Shown here piece after piece: positions 1 to 6,782 of a stretch of 13,376 nucleotides of DNA. Origin of the DNA: an uncultured Flavobacterium sp. (GTDB lineage: Bacteria; Bacteroidota; Bacteroidia; Flavobacteriales; Flavobacteriaceae); contig NZ_CAMLMK010000073.1 of assembly GCF_946481155.1 (NCBI RefSeq), positions 1 through 13,376 on the forward strand. The letters run 5' to 3'. Both the position numbers and the translations under genes were made by a program. How positions within the stretch are numbered: position 1 is the first letter of the stretch; every line of letters begins with the position of its first letter. Below the pieces are notes generated by a model. The model saw only the letters and a list, made by a program, of their open reading frames with translations. It did not search any database and was not told the DNA's origin.

Positions 1-707
1 AACGGAAAGGCAGCAACCTGAAATCCGGTATAAGGCAATGCCTCTAAATTGACTAATTGTTCCATATGGCAATATTCATGATCCCTTCCAACCAGATGGG
101 CTTCCCAGAATAACTCCGGATTGTTCGTTTTTTTAGCCTGTTCGATCAGATAAGGTAAAGGCAAATCCCATCCCCATTGGTCGATTCCCATGATTTTTAT
201 TCCCTGCTGAATCAACCAAAGTGTAGCCTCAGCACTCATACCAGTCCCCATTTTGTAATAGTTTTTGGTGTTGATGAATTTATCCCGTCCCGTTTTAATC
301 AATACAATCATGCCCGGTGCGACGGTCAGGTTATTTTGATGAAGGAAATTCTGTAAATCAGCTGCGGTAATTGGGTCAAAATCGGCTTTATGGGACATAT
401 CGAATACAATTCCCGGGGCAAAAAGCCATTCTAAAGGTACTTCATCAATGGTTTTTGCTTTTTTACCTTCACAAAGGGGGGCATAATGGTAAGGAGCATC
501 CAGATGTGTGGTGGAATGAACACCCATTTTTTTGATGGAATCATCTGCCCAGCCGATAAAATTTTTAGGAAAAAGCCGAAACGGAAGTCCAAAAATCCGA
601 ATTAACCATTTGGCTTTCTGATGTGATTTGTGCTTTATTTTTACCTTCATGAAGAAGGGATCTTCAGCGTTGTACTGTATGGTTTTGGAAAGGTCAATGA
701 TTCTCAT
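1..707 (-). CDS. Cyclase-family (kynurenine formamidase-like) metal hydrolase, 3' end cut off by window
   Basis: The reading frame opens with ATG at 707-705 (MRIIDLSKTI) and stays open for 235 codons to the window edge, so the C-terminus is missing. The N-terminal 'IIDLSKTI' and the motif HSTTHLDAPYH (residues 64-74) match the HxxTHxDxPxH metal-binding signature of the cyclase/kynurenine formamidase superfamily; His68, Asp70 and His74 are the expected metal ligands. TGMSAEAT (154-161), GIDQWGWD (174-181) and the C-terminal HExxHMEQLxNL stretch (210-221) also fit the fold. Family members hydrolyse amides or lactones, but the substrate cannot be read from the sequence. The ATG overlaps the TGA of the upstream ABC transporter gene by four bases (ATGA), so translation is probably coupled. 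It is the third visible gene of a truA-led operon. The family call is secure and the reaction is not. Confidence 0.88.
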   Translation of the reverse strand, partial: MRIIDLSKTIQYNAEDPFFMKVKIKHKSHQKAKWLIRIFGLPFRLFPKNFIGWADDSIKKMGVHSTTHLDAPYHYAPLCEGKKAKTIDEVPLEWLFAPGIVFDMSHKADFDPITAADLQNFLHQNNLTVAPGMIVLIKTGRDKFINTKNYYKMGTGMSAEATLWLIQQGIKIMGIDQWGWDLPLPYLIEQAKKTNNPELFWEAHLVGRDHEYCHMEQLVNLEALPYTGFQVAAFP

Positions 708-2458
708 ATAATCTCATTGGATAAAAACTGCGATTCGTATAGATTTTTGTAATAACCTTCTGCTCTGCCGATTAATTCAAAATGTCTGCCTTCCTCAACA
801 ATCTGGCCTTTGTCCATTACAATGATTTTATCTGCATTGATTACGGTTGCCAAACGGTGTGCGATCACAATAGAAGTTCGGCCTTTTGTAATGGTTTCAG
901 TAGCTTTTTGAATCAATTCTTCCGAATAGGTATCAATGGAAGAAGTCGCTTCATCTAAAATTAAAATACTTGGGTTGCTGACATAAGCACGTAAAAACGC
1001 AATTAATTGTCTCTGTCCTGACGAAAGCATTACGCCACGCTCTTTGACATTGTAATCATATCCCTCTGGAAGACTCGTGATAAAATCATGTGCTCCAATT
1101 TTTTTGGCTGCGGAAATTACATCTTCTCTGGAGATATCAGGATTATGTAGTGTAATATTATTGAAAACGCTGTCCGCAAAAAGAAAAACATCCTGCAGAA
1201 CAATAGCGATCTGCCTGCGCAGACTATCTAAATCAAATTCATTGATATTGGTATCGTCAATTAAGATTTTTCCGCTGTCGATTTCATAAAAACGGTTGAG
1301 CAGATTGATGATTGTCGATTTTCCGGCTCCTGTTGCTCCAACAATTGCAATAGTTTCCCCGGCGTTAACTTTTAGATTAATTCCTTTTAGAACTTCTTCC
1401 TCAGGAATATAACTGAAGCGAACATTTTCAAGCGCAATATCGCCTTTGAAATGGCCGGCAGTCCGCTTTCCGGTTTCCTGTACCAGGTCATCTCTATCCA
1501 GGATTTCAAAAACACGTTCGGCAGCGATAATCCCCATTTGCATCACATTGAATTTATCCGCAATCTGACGTAAAGGGTTGAACAGCATGCCAATATACAT
1601 AATGTAGGCGAATAACTGGCCCTGCGTAGTGATTGGATCATGGTTAATAATACTTAGTGCGCCAAACCATACCACACATCCCAAGGTTACTGAGGACAGA
1701 ATATCGGCAATGGGAAAGAAGATGGAGTTGTATAAAATGTTTTTTAGCCACGCTTTATTATGCAGCTCGTTAATCTGCTTGAATTTTTCCAGTTCGATGT
1801 CTTCGCGATTGAACAACTGAACGATTTTCATACCGGTCACACGCTCCTGAACAAAAGTATTAAGGTTTGCCACCTGGTTTCGCACTTCCTCAAAGGCGAT
1901 TTTCATTTTTTGCTGGAAAATACGGGTAGCATATAATAAAATGGGCATTCCGAGGATTACAATACAGCTCAGTTTCCAATTGATGTAAAACATGAATAGG
2001 AGTACCGCTACCATTTTCATCAGATCACTGACAATCATGAACAATCCCTGGCTGAAGATACTCGAAATGGATTCCATATCCGTAACAGATCTGGTTACAA
2101 GCCTTCCGACAGGTTCATGATCAAAATATTTCATTCGGAAAGTGGTAATGTGGCGGAAAAGTTTTTCCCGGATGTCTTTTACAATATCCTGTCCGAGCCA
2201 GCTTGCCCAATAGGTGAAAAAAAACTGGGAAAGAACCTCCAGAATAAGCACAATCCCCATTAAAAGGATGTAATATAAAAAGCCCGCTTCGTTATGCGGT
2301 TTTAAAAAATCATCAACGGTATGCTGCAATAAATAGGGGCGAAGCGCGGCAAATATGGAAAGCGTAACGGAAAAGAAGACCACCATGTAAAACCTCGTTT
2401 TATAAGGCTTTGCATAACGCATTACTTTTCTGAATGATATTGATTGGATGATTTTCAT
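704..2458 (-). CDS. ABC exporter, fused membrane and ATPase domains (MsbA/multidrug type)
   Basis: This 584-residue protein has the full-length half-transporter architecture. Residues 1-310 form the transmembrane domain, with hydrophobic segments near 24-44, 62-84, 140-160, 162-180, 250-270 and 280-296. Residues 340-575 form the nucleotide-binding domain. The ATPase motifs are intact: Walker A GATGAGKST (374-382), Q-loop Gln422, signature LSSGQ (478-482), Walker B ILILDE with Glu503, and H-loop His534. The signature reads LSSGQ rather than LSGGQ, a common conservative variant. It should act as a homodimer in the inner membrane exporting a lipid, drug or peptide; the substrate is not predictable. 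Its ATG overlaps the truA stop by one base (TAATG), and its own stop overlaps the next start (ATGA), so the three genes look like one transcript. Confidence 0.93.
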   Translation of the reverse strand: MKIIQSISFRKVMRYAKPYKTRFYMVVFFSVTLSIFAALRPYLLQHTVDDFLKPHNEAGFLYYILLMGIVLILEVLSQFFFTYWASWLGQDIVKDIREKLFRHITTFRMKYFDHEPVGRLVTRSVTDMESISSIFSQGLFMIVSDLMKMVAVLLFMFYINWKLSCIVILGMPILLYATRIFQQKMKIAFEEVRNQVANLNTFVQERVTGMKIVQLFNREDIELEKFKQINELHNKAWLKNILYNSIFFPIADILSSVTLGCVVWFGALSIINHDPITTQGQLFAYIMYIGMLFNPLRQIADKFNVMQMGIIAAERVFEILDRDDLVQETGKRTAGHFKGDIALENVRFSYIPEEEVLKGINLKVNAGETIAIVGATGAGKSTIINLLNRFYEIDSGKILIDDTNINEFDLDSLRRQIAIVLQDVFLFADSVFNNITLHNPDISREDVISAAKKIGAHDFITSLPEGYDYNVKERGVMLSSGQRQLIAFLRAYVSNPSILILDEATSSIDTYSEELIQKATETITKGRTSIVIAHRLATVINADKIIVMDKGQIVEEGRHFELIGRAEGYYKNLYESQFLSNEII

Positions 2459-3201
2459 TATTGCTTGTGAAGATAAGGATAAATTACTTTCGTTAAATAC
2501 AAACCATGCGCCGGAACTGAAAATCCTGCATTGCCTCTGTCTTTGCTTTCGATGATTTTGCGAAAATCGTCCATTGAAATCTTTCCGGAACCGACACCAA
2601 TGAGTGTGCCTACGATTGCGCGAACCATATTTCTTAGAAAACGGTCAGCAGAAATCGTAAAGACCATTTTCGTTCCCGATTGTTGCCAAAAAGCTTCTTT
2701 GATTTCGCAATTGAAAGTCTTTACATCGGTATGCACTTTTGAAAAGCATTCAAAATCAGTATAGTCAAAAAGAATTTTAGCCGCTTCATTCATTTTCTCA
2801 ACGTCCAGGGGATGAAAATGATACCAGCTTCCTTCATTTTCAAAGGCATCTTTATAGGTGTGAATATGGTATTCGTAAGTGCGGCGGGTAGCGTCAAATC
2901 GTGCGTGAGCGTCATCATGAAGCGGAATCAGCTGGTAAACTACAATGTCTTTCGGTAAAAACGAGTTTAGTTTCTGGGTCCAATAAGCCGAATCGAGACT
3001 TTCTTCATGGTCAAAATGCGCATACATCTGTTTAGCGTGTACACCAGTATCGGTACGTCCGGCGCCTACTAAATTAATATCGGTTTTCAGCAAAAGAGAC
3101 AATGCTTTGTTTAAAGTCTCCTGTACAGATACGGATTGCGGCTGGAATTGCCATCCATGGTAGTTTTTTCCGTTGTATGCGAATTCTATGAAGTATCTCA
3201 A
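2458..3201 (-). CDS. truA: tRNA pseudouridine(38-40) synthase TruA, TTG start
   Basis: The 247-residue protein converts uridines 38-40 of the tRNA anticodon arm to pseudouridine. The catalytic motif GRTDTGVHA is at residues 48-56, with Asp51 as the nucleophile. RYFIEFAYNGKNYHGWQ at the N-terminus and FLRNMVRAIVGTLIGVG near residues 183-199 are typical TruA blocks, and the length is normal. The start codon is TTG (3201-3199): the conserved N-terminus begins exactly there, and I found no in-frame ATG in the short stretch between it and the putative promoter. The predicted -7 element at 3231-3238 leaves a leader of about 20 nt without a Shine-Dalgarno motif. The gene heads an operon with the ABC exporter (TAATG overlap) and the cyclase-like gene. 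Confidence 0.95.
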   Translation of the reverse strand: MRYFIEFAYNGKNYHGWQFQPQSVSVQETLNKALSLLLKTDINLVGAGRTDTGVHAKQMYAHFDHEESLDSAYWTQKLNSFLPKDIVVYQLIPLHDDAHARFDATRRTYEYHIHTYKDAFENEGSWYHFHPLDVEKMNEAAKILFDYTDFECFSKVHTDVKTFNCEIKEAFWQQSGTKMVFTISADRFLRNMVRAIVGTLIGVGSGKISMDDFRKIIESKDRGNAGFSVPAHGLYLTKVIYPYLHKQ

Positions 3202-3230
3202 GGTGTATAAAGGCTCAAAGTTCAGAGTAG

Positions 3231-3238
3231 CAAAGTTA
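3231..3238 (-). promoter_or_regulatory. Putative -7 element for truA operon
   Basis: On the minus strand these bases read TAACTTTG, a perfect match to the TAnnTTTG -7 element of Flavobacterium/Bacteroidota housekeeping promoters. It lies about 30 bases before the TTG start of truA. No clear TTG/TTTG -33 box is present at the usual spacing, so the assignment rests on the -7 match and position. The element falls inside the left arm of the 19-bp inverted repeat described separately. Confidence 0.5.
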
Positions 3239-3351
3239 CAAAGATTAAGGGAAAAGTTACTTAGTTGCTATGTTACTTAGTCATAAAGTTTTCTAAATAT
3301 TCAGCAAAGAACTCTTTTTGCTTTTAATGGATTTTTGAATAGTCATTCTAG

Positions 3352-3359
3352 TAACTTTG
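3352..3359 (+). promoter_or_regulatory. Putative -7 element for the YfcE-like gene
   Basis: TAACTTTG on the plus strand matches TAnnTTTG exactly and lies 29 bases before the ATG at 3389. A TTTG at 3334-3337 is a possible -33 box, but its 14-bp spacing is shorter than usual. The element mirrors the one proposed for truA on the opposite strand. Confidence 0.5.
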
Positions 3360-3388
3360 CAACTCAGAAACTCAGTTACTCCAGATAA

Positions 3389-3886
3389 ATGAAAAAAATC
3401 CTCTTGCTTTCCGATACCCACAGTCATATTGATGATACAATCCTGAAATATGTCCGCTTAGCTGATGAAGTTTGGCATGCCGGGGATATTGGTGATTTGT
3501 CGGTGACCGATTCTATTAAAAAGCTAAAACCCCTTCGCGCAGTTTATGGCAATATTGATGACGGACAGGCGCGATTGGAATTTCCTTTAAACAACAGGTT
3601 TATGTGTGAAGACGTTGATGTCTGGATTACGCATATTGGAGGTTATCCGGGAAAATACAACCAGGACATTCGGGAGGAAATGAAACGAAATCCGCCCAAG
3701 CTTTTTATTTGTGGGCATTCGCATATCCTTAAAGTGCAGTTTGATAAGGAATTGAATTTGCTGCACATGAATCCGGGCGCGGCAGGAAAATATGGTTTTC
3801 ATCAGGTGCGGACAATGCTTCAGTTTGAGATTGACGGCGATAAAATCCAGAACCTGAATGTAGTGGAAATGGGGAATAGGGTTTGA
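3389..3886 (+). CDS. YfcE/MJ0936-type metallophosphoesterase
   Basis: This 165-residue cytoplasmic protein belongs to the calcineurin-like phosphoesterase superfamily, small YfcE/MJ0936 group, which hydrolyses phosphodiesters with two divalent metals. All metal-binding blocks are visible in order: SDTHSH (residues 8-13, Asp9 and His11), HAGDIGD (30-36, Asp33), YGNIDD (53-58, Asn55), THIGG (81-85, His82) and ICGHSH (107-112), followed by the family-typical HMNPGAAG (126-133). The length is normal and no signal peptide is present. The physiological substrate is unknown for this group. It is transcribed divergently from truA. Its TGA is only three bases from the stop of the convergent histidine kinase gene, leaving no room for a separate terminator. 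Confidence 0.93.
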   Translation: MKKILLLSDTHSHIDDTILKYVRLADEVWHAGDIGDLSVTDSIKKLKPLRAVYGNIDDGQARLEFPLNNRFMCEDVDVWITHIGGYPGKYNQDIREEMKRNPPKLFICGHSHILKVQFDKELNLLHMNPGAAGKYGFHQVRTMLQFEIDGDKIQNLNVVEMGNRV

Positions 3887-3889
3887 TTT

Positions 3890-5638
3890 CTATTTCGGAA
3901 TCTGTACTTTAATGTAGATAAGCGTACCCGATTTTTCCTTGGAATTGATGATCATGGAACCGTTCATACTTTTGATTCGGGTTTTTATCTGTGACAATCC
4001 TAAACCTTCGTTATGTTTTCCGTCAACAGTGGTGAATCCCTTGCCGTTGTCTTCGATATTAATGGAAAGCTGATGGTCTGTTTTATCGATTGTCAAAAAT
4101 GCTTCCGTGGCATTACTGTGTTTCATAATATTATTAAACAATTCAACTACGATAAAATATAATTTCATTTCAAATTCATTCTGAAAACGAATGTCTTCTT
4201 CGATAAAGTTGCTGAAATTGAAATTGATAAGCGAATTGGAATTCTTCTCACACAAATCTTCAAAGGCGGCAATCAGGCCTAATTTTTCAAGTACCGGCGG
4301 AATCAGGTCGTGTGAAAGGTCACGCACTTTATCGTGGGCTTCTTTGATAATGGTTTTGGTTTTTTTCAGTTCATCATTAATCTCCGGATGATTGGCTTCA
4401 AAAGCCATCAAATGCAAACTGGCCGAGGAAAGCAAGGCACTGATATTATCATGCAAAACCCCTGAAAGCCTTTTGCGTTCTTCTTCCTGACCGTCAATCG
4501 TGGCATTTACAAGATTTTGCTGAACATTATGATGAACGTCTTTTAATTTATTCTTCTGTTTTAATTTTAGATTTTGATAGAAGAAATAGAATAAAATACC
4601 TGCAAAAGCTAATAGTGCTAAGAGCAGATACAGCATTTTTTCACTTCTGAATTGCTTTTGTTTTAATAGAAGCTCTTGCTCTTTGAATTCGCTTTCTGCT
4701 TTTTCTATTTCATACTTTGTACGGATACCTTCTGTTTCGCTGTTAAATTTTTTTTCAATGGCGTAGCTGGCATAGTCAGCATATTTATTTAAATACTTAT
4801 TGGCCGATTTATAATCTCCTAATTTTTCATAGGCGACAGAAATATTTAAAAAATAATTGGCATAGTGGCTGTTTAAAGAGTCGTTTTTATTCTCGGCTAT
4901 TAATTTCAAATACAAATCTCTTGCTTTATTATAATTAATATCCTCAGTTAAATAATGAACCCCTAAGTTGCTCTTTGCCTGATTTATTGAGACTTTATTT
5001 TTTGATTTTTCAGCATAAATCATACTGGAATCCAAGTATTTTTTTGCAATATCTCTTTCTTTAATAAAGGAATAGAAAGCAAAATGATAGTTGTAGGTGT
5101 TTGCTATTTTGAAATTATCTTTTAGTTTTTTTGCTTCTCTTAAGGTAGGCTCAAGATATTTAAATGAATTTTGGGTATCTTGGATTGAGAGATAGGCAGC
5201 AAGAATAGTATAATTTAATTGAAAAATGATAGTATCGTTTTTTGCTATGGTTGCTGTTTTTAATCCTTTTTTGGCAATATCGATTCCTTGGTCAAATTGT
5301 TGCAACTGAATATAAGTTCTTGCTAATTCCGGATAAAGTTTTACTTTTTCATAATCAGAAATGTTCTTTAATTGTGAAAGCGATTGGTAAATGAGATTTA
5401 AAGAGCGTTTAGGATCTTTAATGTCATTTGTCAGTACTGTTGCTTTATTGGTAATGTGTTTAATATAATTAGAATACTGTTTCCGATGTAAAAAAAATGT
5501 CGCTTTTTTATCAGAATAATTCAGGGCTTTTTGGAACTGATTATTTTCCTTGTAATATTCAAGAGAATCTTTCACGGCTTTTTGCTGTGAAAAGGCCGTG
5601 AAAGAAACAAATAGAATTATTAAGTAACGTTTTTTCAA
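3890..5638 (-). CDS. TPR-containing membrane sensor histidine kinase (HisKA_3 / NarX-DegS type), TTG start
   Basis: The 582-residue protein begins with a signal sequence (residues 1-18). A helical, TPR-like region follows at about 25-295, predicted to face the periplasm. Residues 300-335 look like a coiled coil, one membrane helix lies at 336-355, and then the cytoplasmic kinase core. The HisKA_3 dimerisation box is EEERKRLSGVLHDNIS with phospho-accepting His397, followed by LSHDLIPPVLEKLGL. The HATPase domain keeps the N-box ELFNNIMKH (499-507), the G1 box DNGKGF (530-535) and the G2 box GLGL (545-548), so it should be catalytically active. The start codon is TTG (5638-5636); an in-frame TAA lies two codons upstream, so no earlier start exists. 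It is the last gene of an operon behind a LuxR-type response regulator (its likely partner) and a 93-aa orphan gene. The sensor half is visibly more A+T-rich than the kinase half. Confidence 0.92.
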   Translation of the reverse strand: MKKRYLIILFVSFTAFSQQKAVKDSLEYYKENNQFQKALNYSDKKATFFLHRKQYSNYIKHITNKATVLTNDIKDPKRSLNLIYQSLSQLKNISDYEKVKLYPELARTYIQLQQFDQGIDIAKKGLKTATIAKNDTIIFQLNYTILAAYLSIQDTQNSFKYLEPTLREAKKLKDNFKIANTYNYHFAFYSFIKERDIAKKYLDSSMIYAEKSKNKVSINQAKSNLGVHYLTEDINYNKARDLYLKLIAENKNDSLNSHYANYFLNISVAYEKLGDYKSANKYLNKYADYASYAIEKKFNSETEGIRTKYEIEKAESEFKEQELLLKQKQFRSEKMLYLLLALLAFAGILFYFFYQNLKLKQKNKLKDVHHNVQQNLVNATIDGQEEERKRLSGVLHDNISALLSSASLHLMAFEANHPEINDELKKTKTIIKEAHDKVRDLSHDLIPPVLEKLGLIAAFEDLCEKNSNSLINFNFSNFIEEDIRFQNEFEMKLYFIVVELFNNIMKHSNATEAFLTIDKTDHQLSINIEDNGKGFTTVDGKHNEGLGLSQIKTRIKSMNGSMIINSKEKSGTLIYIKVQIPK

Positions 5639-5649
5639 ATATTAAAAAA

Positions 5650-5931
5650 TTAGCAGGCAATAGTGATTTTTGGTTTTGTTGTCGTAACGCCATTTTGAAC
5701 CGAGTCATAGCGCACTTCCAATAATCCATTGTCGGAATTAAAGGTACAGTACTGCATACTGTAAGTAGATGATGGTGTTGACTGTCCGGAATTTAACTGA
5801 ACCGTCACGGTGTAAAGCTTTTTTGTAGCATCATACTGTGTCGTGTAATTACAGTTAACAGGAATTTCGAAATTAAAATCGAATTCATCCTCAGAGGTAG
5901 ATTGAAATCCGTAGTTTCTTACTAGAGCCAT
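5650..5931 (-). CDS. 93-aa protein of unknown function inside a two-component operon
   Basis: I do not recognise this protein. It starts at ATG 5931-5929 and ends with TAA, lying 24 bases after the response regulator gene and 11 bases before the kinase start, so it is almost certainly co-transcribed with both. It has no signal peptide and no membrane helix. The first 22 residues are acidic and aromatic (SEDEFDFNFE at 13-22). The rest alternates short polar and hydrophobic stretches rich in Thr, Ser, Tyr and Val, suggesting a small all-beta fold. Three cysteines are evenly placed at 27, 62 and 93, the last being the C-terminal residue. It could be an accessory or ligand-like component of the signalling pair, a regulated output, or an unrelated passenger. 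The good spacing, the lack of a competing frame and the codon use like its neighbours support a real gene. Confidence 0.75.
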   Translation of the reverse strand: MALVRNYGFQSTSEDEFDFNFEIPVNCNYTTQYDATKKLYTVTVQLNSGQSTPSSTYSMQYCTFNSDNGLLEVRYDSVQNGVTTTKPKITIAC

Positions 5932-5955
5932 AGTTTTTGTTTTAGGTTATTGATT

Positions 5956-6621
5956 TTACTGATTGATTACATTATGTTTCAGGGCAAATTTCACCAGGCC
6001 GATGGTGTTTTTGACGTTTAATTTTTTAATTAAATTTTTACGGTGGGTTTCTACGGTATTTGGACTGATGTAAAGTGCTTCGCTGATCTCTTTACCACTA
6101 TATTCAAGGGAGATCAATTTTAGGATTTCCAGTTCCCGATCGGTGATGGATTCTAAAGAAGCCTGTTCTTTTACGGTTCCGTTTTCTTTTTCTTTACCGG
6201 TGAAGGAAAGGAAGATTTTTTCCCTAACGGATTTTGAATAGTATTCCTCGCCGTTGTAAACCGCGTTGATGGCTTCGATGATATTTTCGCCGGCAGACTG
6301 TTTGGTCAGATAGCCTTTGGCACCTAATTGCAGTACTTCTTTGATTAGTTTTAAGTCGTCAAAGCTGGAAAAGACAATTACATTGCAGGAGAATCCCTTT
6401 TCGGAGAATTCTTTAAGCACCTCGATACCATCTTTGCCGGGCATATTGATGTCCATAATCAGGATGTCAATATTCTTATCAGCAATTTCATCTACCAGAT
6501 TTTCGCCGGATAGGGAATAGCCAACCACTTCAAACGATTTGTTGGTTTTCAAAACAGCCACAAGTCCGTCAACAAGGACCTGATGGTCATCGGCAAGGTA
6601 GATGCGTATTTTTTCAGTCAT
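5956..6621 (-). CDS. NarL/LuxR-family response regulator
   Basis: The 221-residue protein has a receiver domain (residues 4-120) and a C-terminal LuxR-type helix-turn-helix (about 157-216). The phosphorylation site is Asp57 in ILIMDINMPG, with acidic Asp11/Asp12, Ser85 (VFSS) and Lys107 (YLTK) completing the receiver active site. The DNA-binding part reads ITDRELEILKLI, then the helix-turn-helix around SGKEISEALYISPNTVETH (175-193), the canonical GerE pattern. A charged linker of about 25 residues joins the two. It should be phosphorylated by the HisKA_3 kinase encoded two genes downstream and then bind DNA as a dimer. It is the first gene of the operon, with a -7-like promoter box and a palindromic candidate operator upstream, which suggests autoregulation. 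Confidence 0.94.
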   Translation of the reverse strand: MTEKIRIYLADDHQVLVDGLVAVLKTNKSFEVVGYSLSGENLVDEIADKNIDILIMDINMPGKDGIEVLKEFSEKGFSCNVIVFSSFDDLKLIKEVLQLGAKGYLTKQSAGENIIEAINAVYNGEEYYSKSVREKIFLSFTGKEKENGTVKEQASLESITDRELEILKLISLEYSGKEISEALYISPNTVETHRKNLIKKLNVKNTIGLVKFALKHNVINQ

Positions 6622-6640
6622 GTGGTAAAATTGAGTTATT

Positions 6641-6648
6641 CAAATTTA
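6641..6648 (-). promoter_or_regulatory. Putative -7 element for the response regulator operon
   Basis: The minus strand reads TAAATTTG, an exact TAnnTTTG match, about 20 bases before the regulator ATG. No convincing -33 TTTG is seen at normal spacing, which would suit an activator-dependent promoter. It overlaps an AAATTTAGTG word (6642-6651) that repeats part of the upstream palindrome. Confidence 0.45.
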
Positions 6649-6690
6649 GTGTTTAAATCTAAATTGTATTTCATTAAAACTAGTGATTTT

Positions 6691-6712
6691 ATATCACTAA
6701 ATTTAGTGATAT
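6691..6712. promoter_or_regulatory. 22-bp perfect palindrome, candidate operator for the response regulator
   Basis: The half-site ATATCACTAAA is followed immediately by its exact reverse complement TTTAGTGATAT, with no spacer. Further copies of the core occur in the same intergenic region: TAGTGAT at 6681-6687 and AAATTTAGTG at 6642-6651, the latter overlapping the -7-like box. The palindrome centre is roughly 66 bases upstream of the inferred transcription start of the regulator operon, a position typical for an activator site. NarL/LuxR-type dimers bind short inverted heptamers, so the regulator encoded just downstream is the obvious candidate. As an uncapped A+T-rich palindrome without a U-run it is a poor terminator. 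Confidence 0.6.
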
Positions 6713-6723
6713 GCGGAAATAAA

Positions 6724-6753
6724 AAAATCCGAACCAGTTAAGATTCGGATTTT
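6724..6753 (-). terminator. Rho-independent terminator of the DUF4293 gene
   Basis: A perfect 10-bp stem (AAAATCCGAA at 6724-6733 with TTCGGATTTT at 6744-6753) encloses a 10-nt loop. On the minus strand the stem is followed by a T-run, and it sits about 30 bases past the DUF4293 stop codon. It insulates that gene from the regulator operon, which is transcribed in the same direction. Confidence 0.85.
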
Positions 6754-6782
6754 CCGCGCACTAATAAACTAAGATGAAAGGT

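Larger units (their letters stand above)
3221..3369. repeat. Intergenic inverted-repeat element with internal direct repeats
   Basis: The left arm 3221-3239 (TTCAGAGTAGCAAAGTTAC) and the reverse complement of the right arm 3351-3369 (TTCTGAGTTGCAAAGTTAC) agree at 17 of 19 positions and are separated by 111 bases. Inside lie two copies of GTTACTTAG (3256-3264 and 3272-3280, period 16) with TTGC between them, so the spacer reuses the same GTTAC/GTAAC and TTGC words. The unit fills most of the intergenic region between the divergent genes truA and the YfcE-like phosphodiesterase. Both arms contain a TAACTTTG -7-like box pointing outwards, so the repeat may simply be a symmetric divergent promoter. 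Alternatively it may be a dispersed non-coding repeat. No ORF of note lies inside. Confidence 0.6.

Noticed and set aside
3241..3380. Possible CRISPR-like array in the truA upstream region
   Set aside because: Repeats are short, mutually inverted and irregularly spaced, with no equal-length spacers or cas genes nearby.
5661..5670. TAGTGATTTT before the kinase as a second operator
   Set aside because: It lies in the coding end of the 93-aa gene and is a single half-site, so chance is the simpler explanation. It is mentioned only as a side note.
6691..6712. Palindrome upstream of the response regulator as a terminator
   Set aside because: The A+T-rich stem has no loop spacer or T-run, and a much better terminator for the DUF4293 gene lies at 6724-6753.
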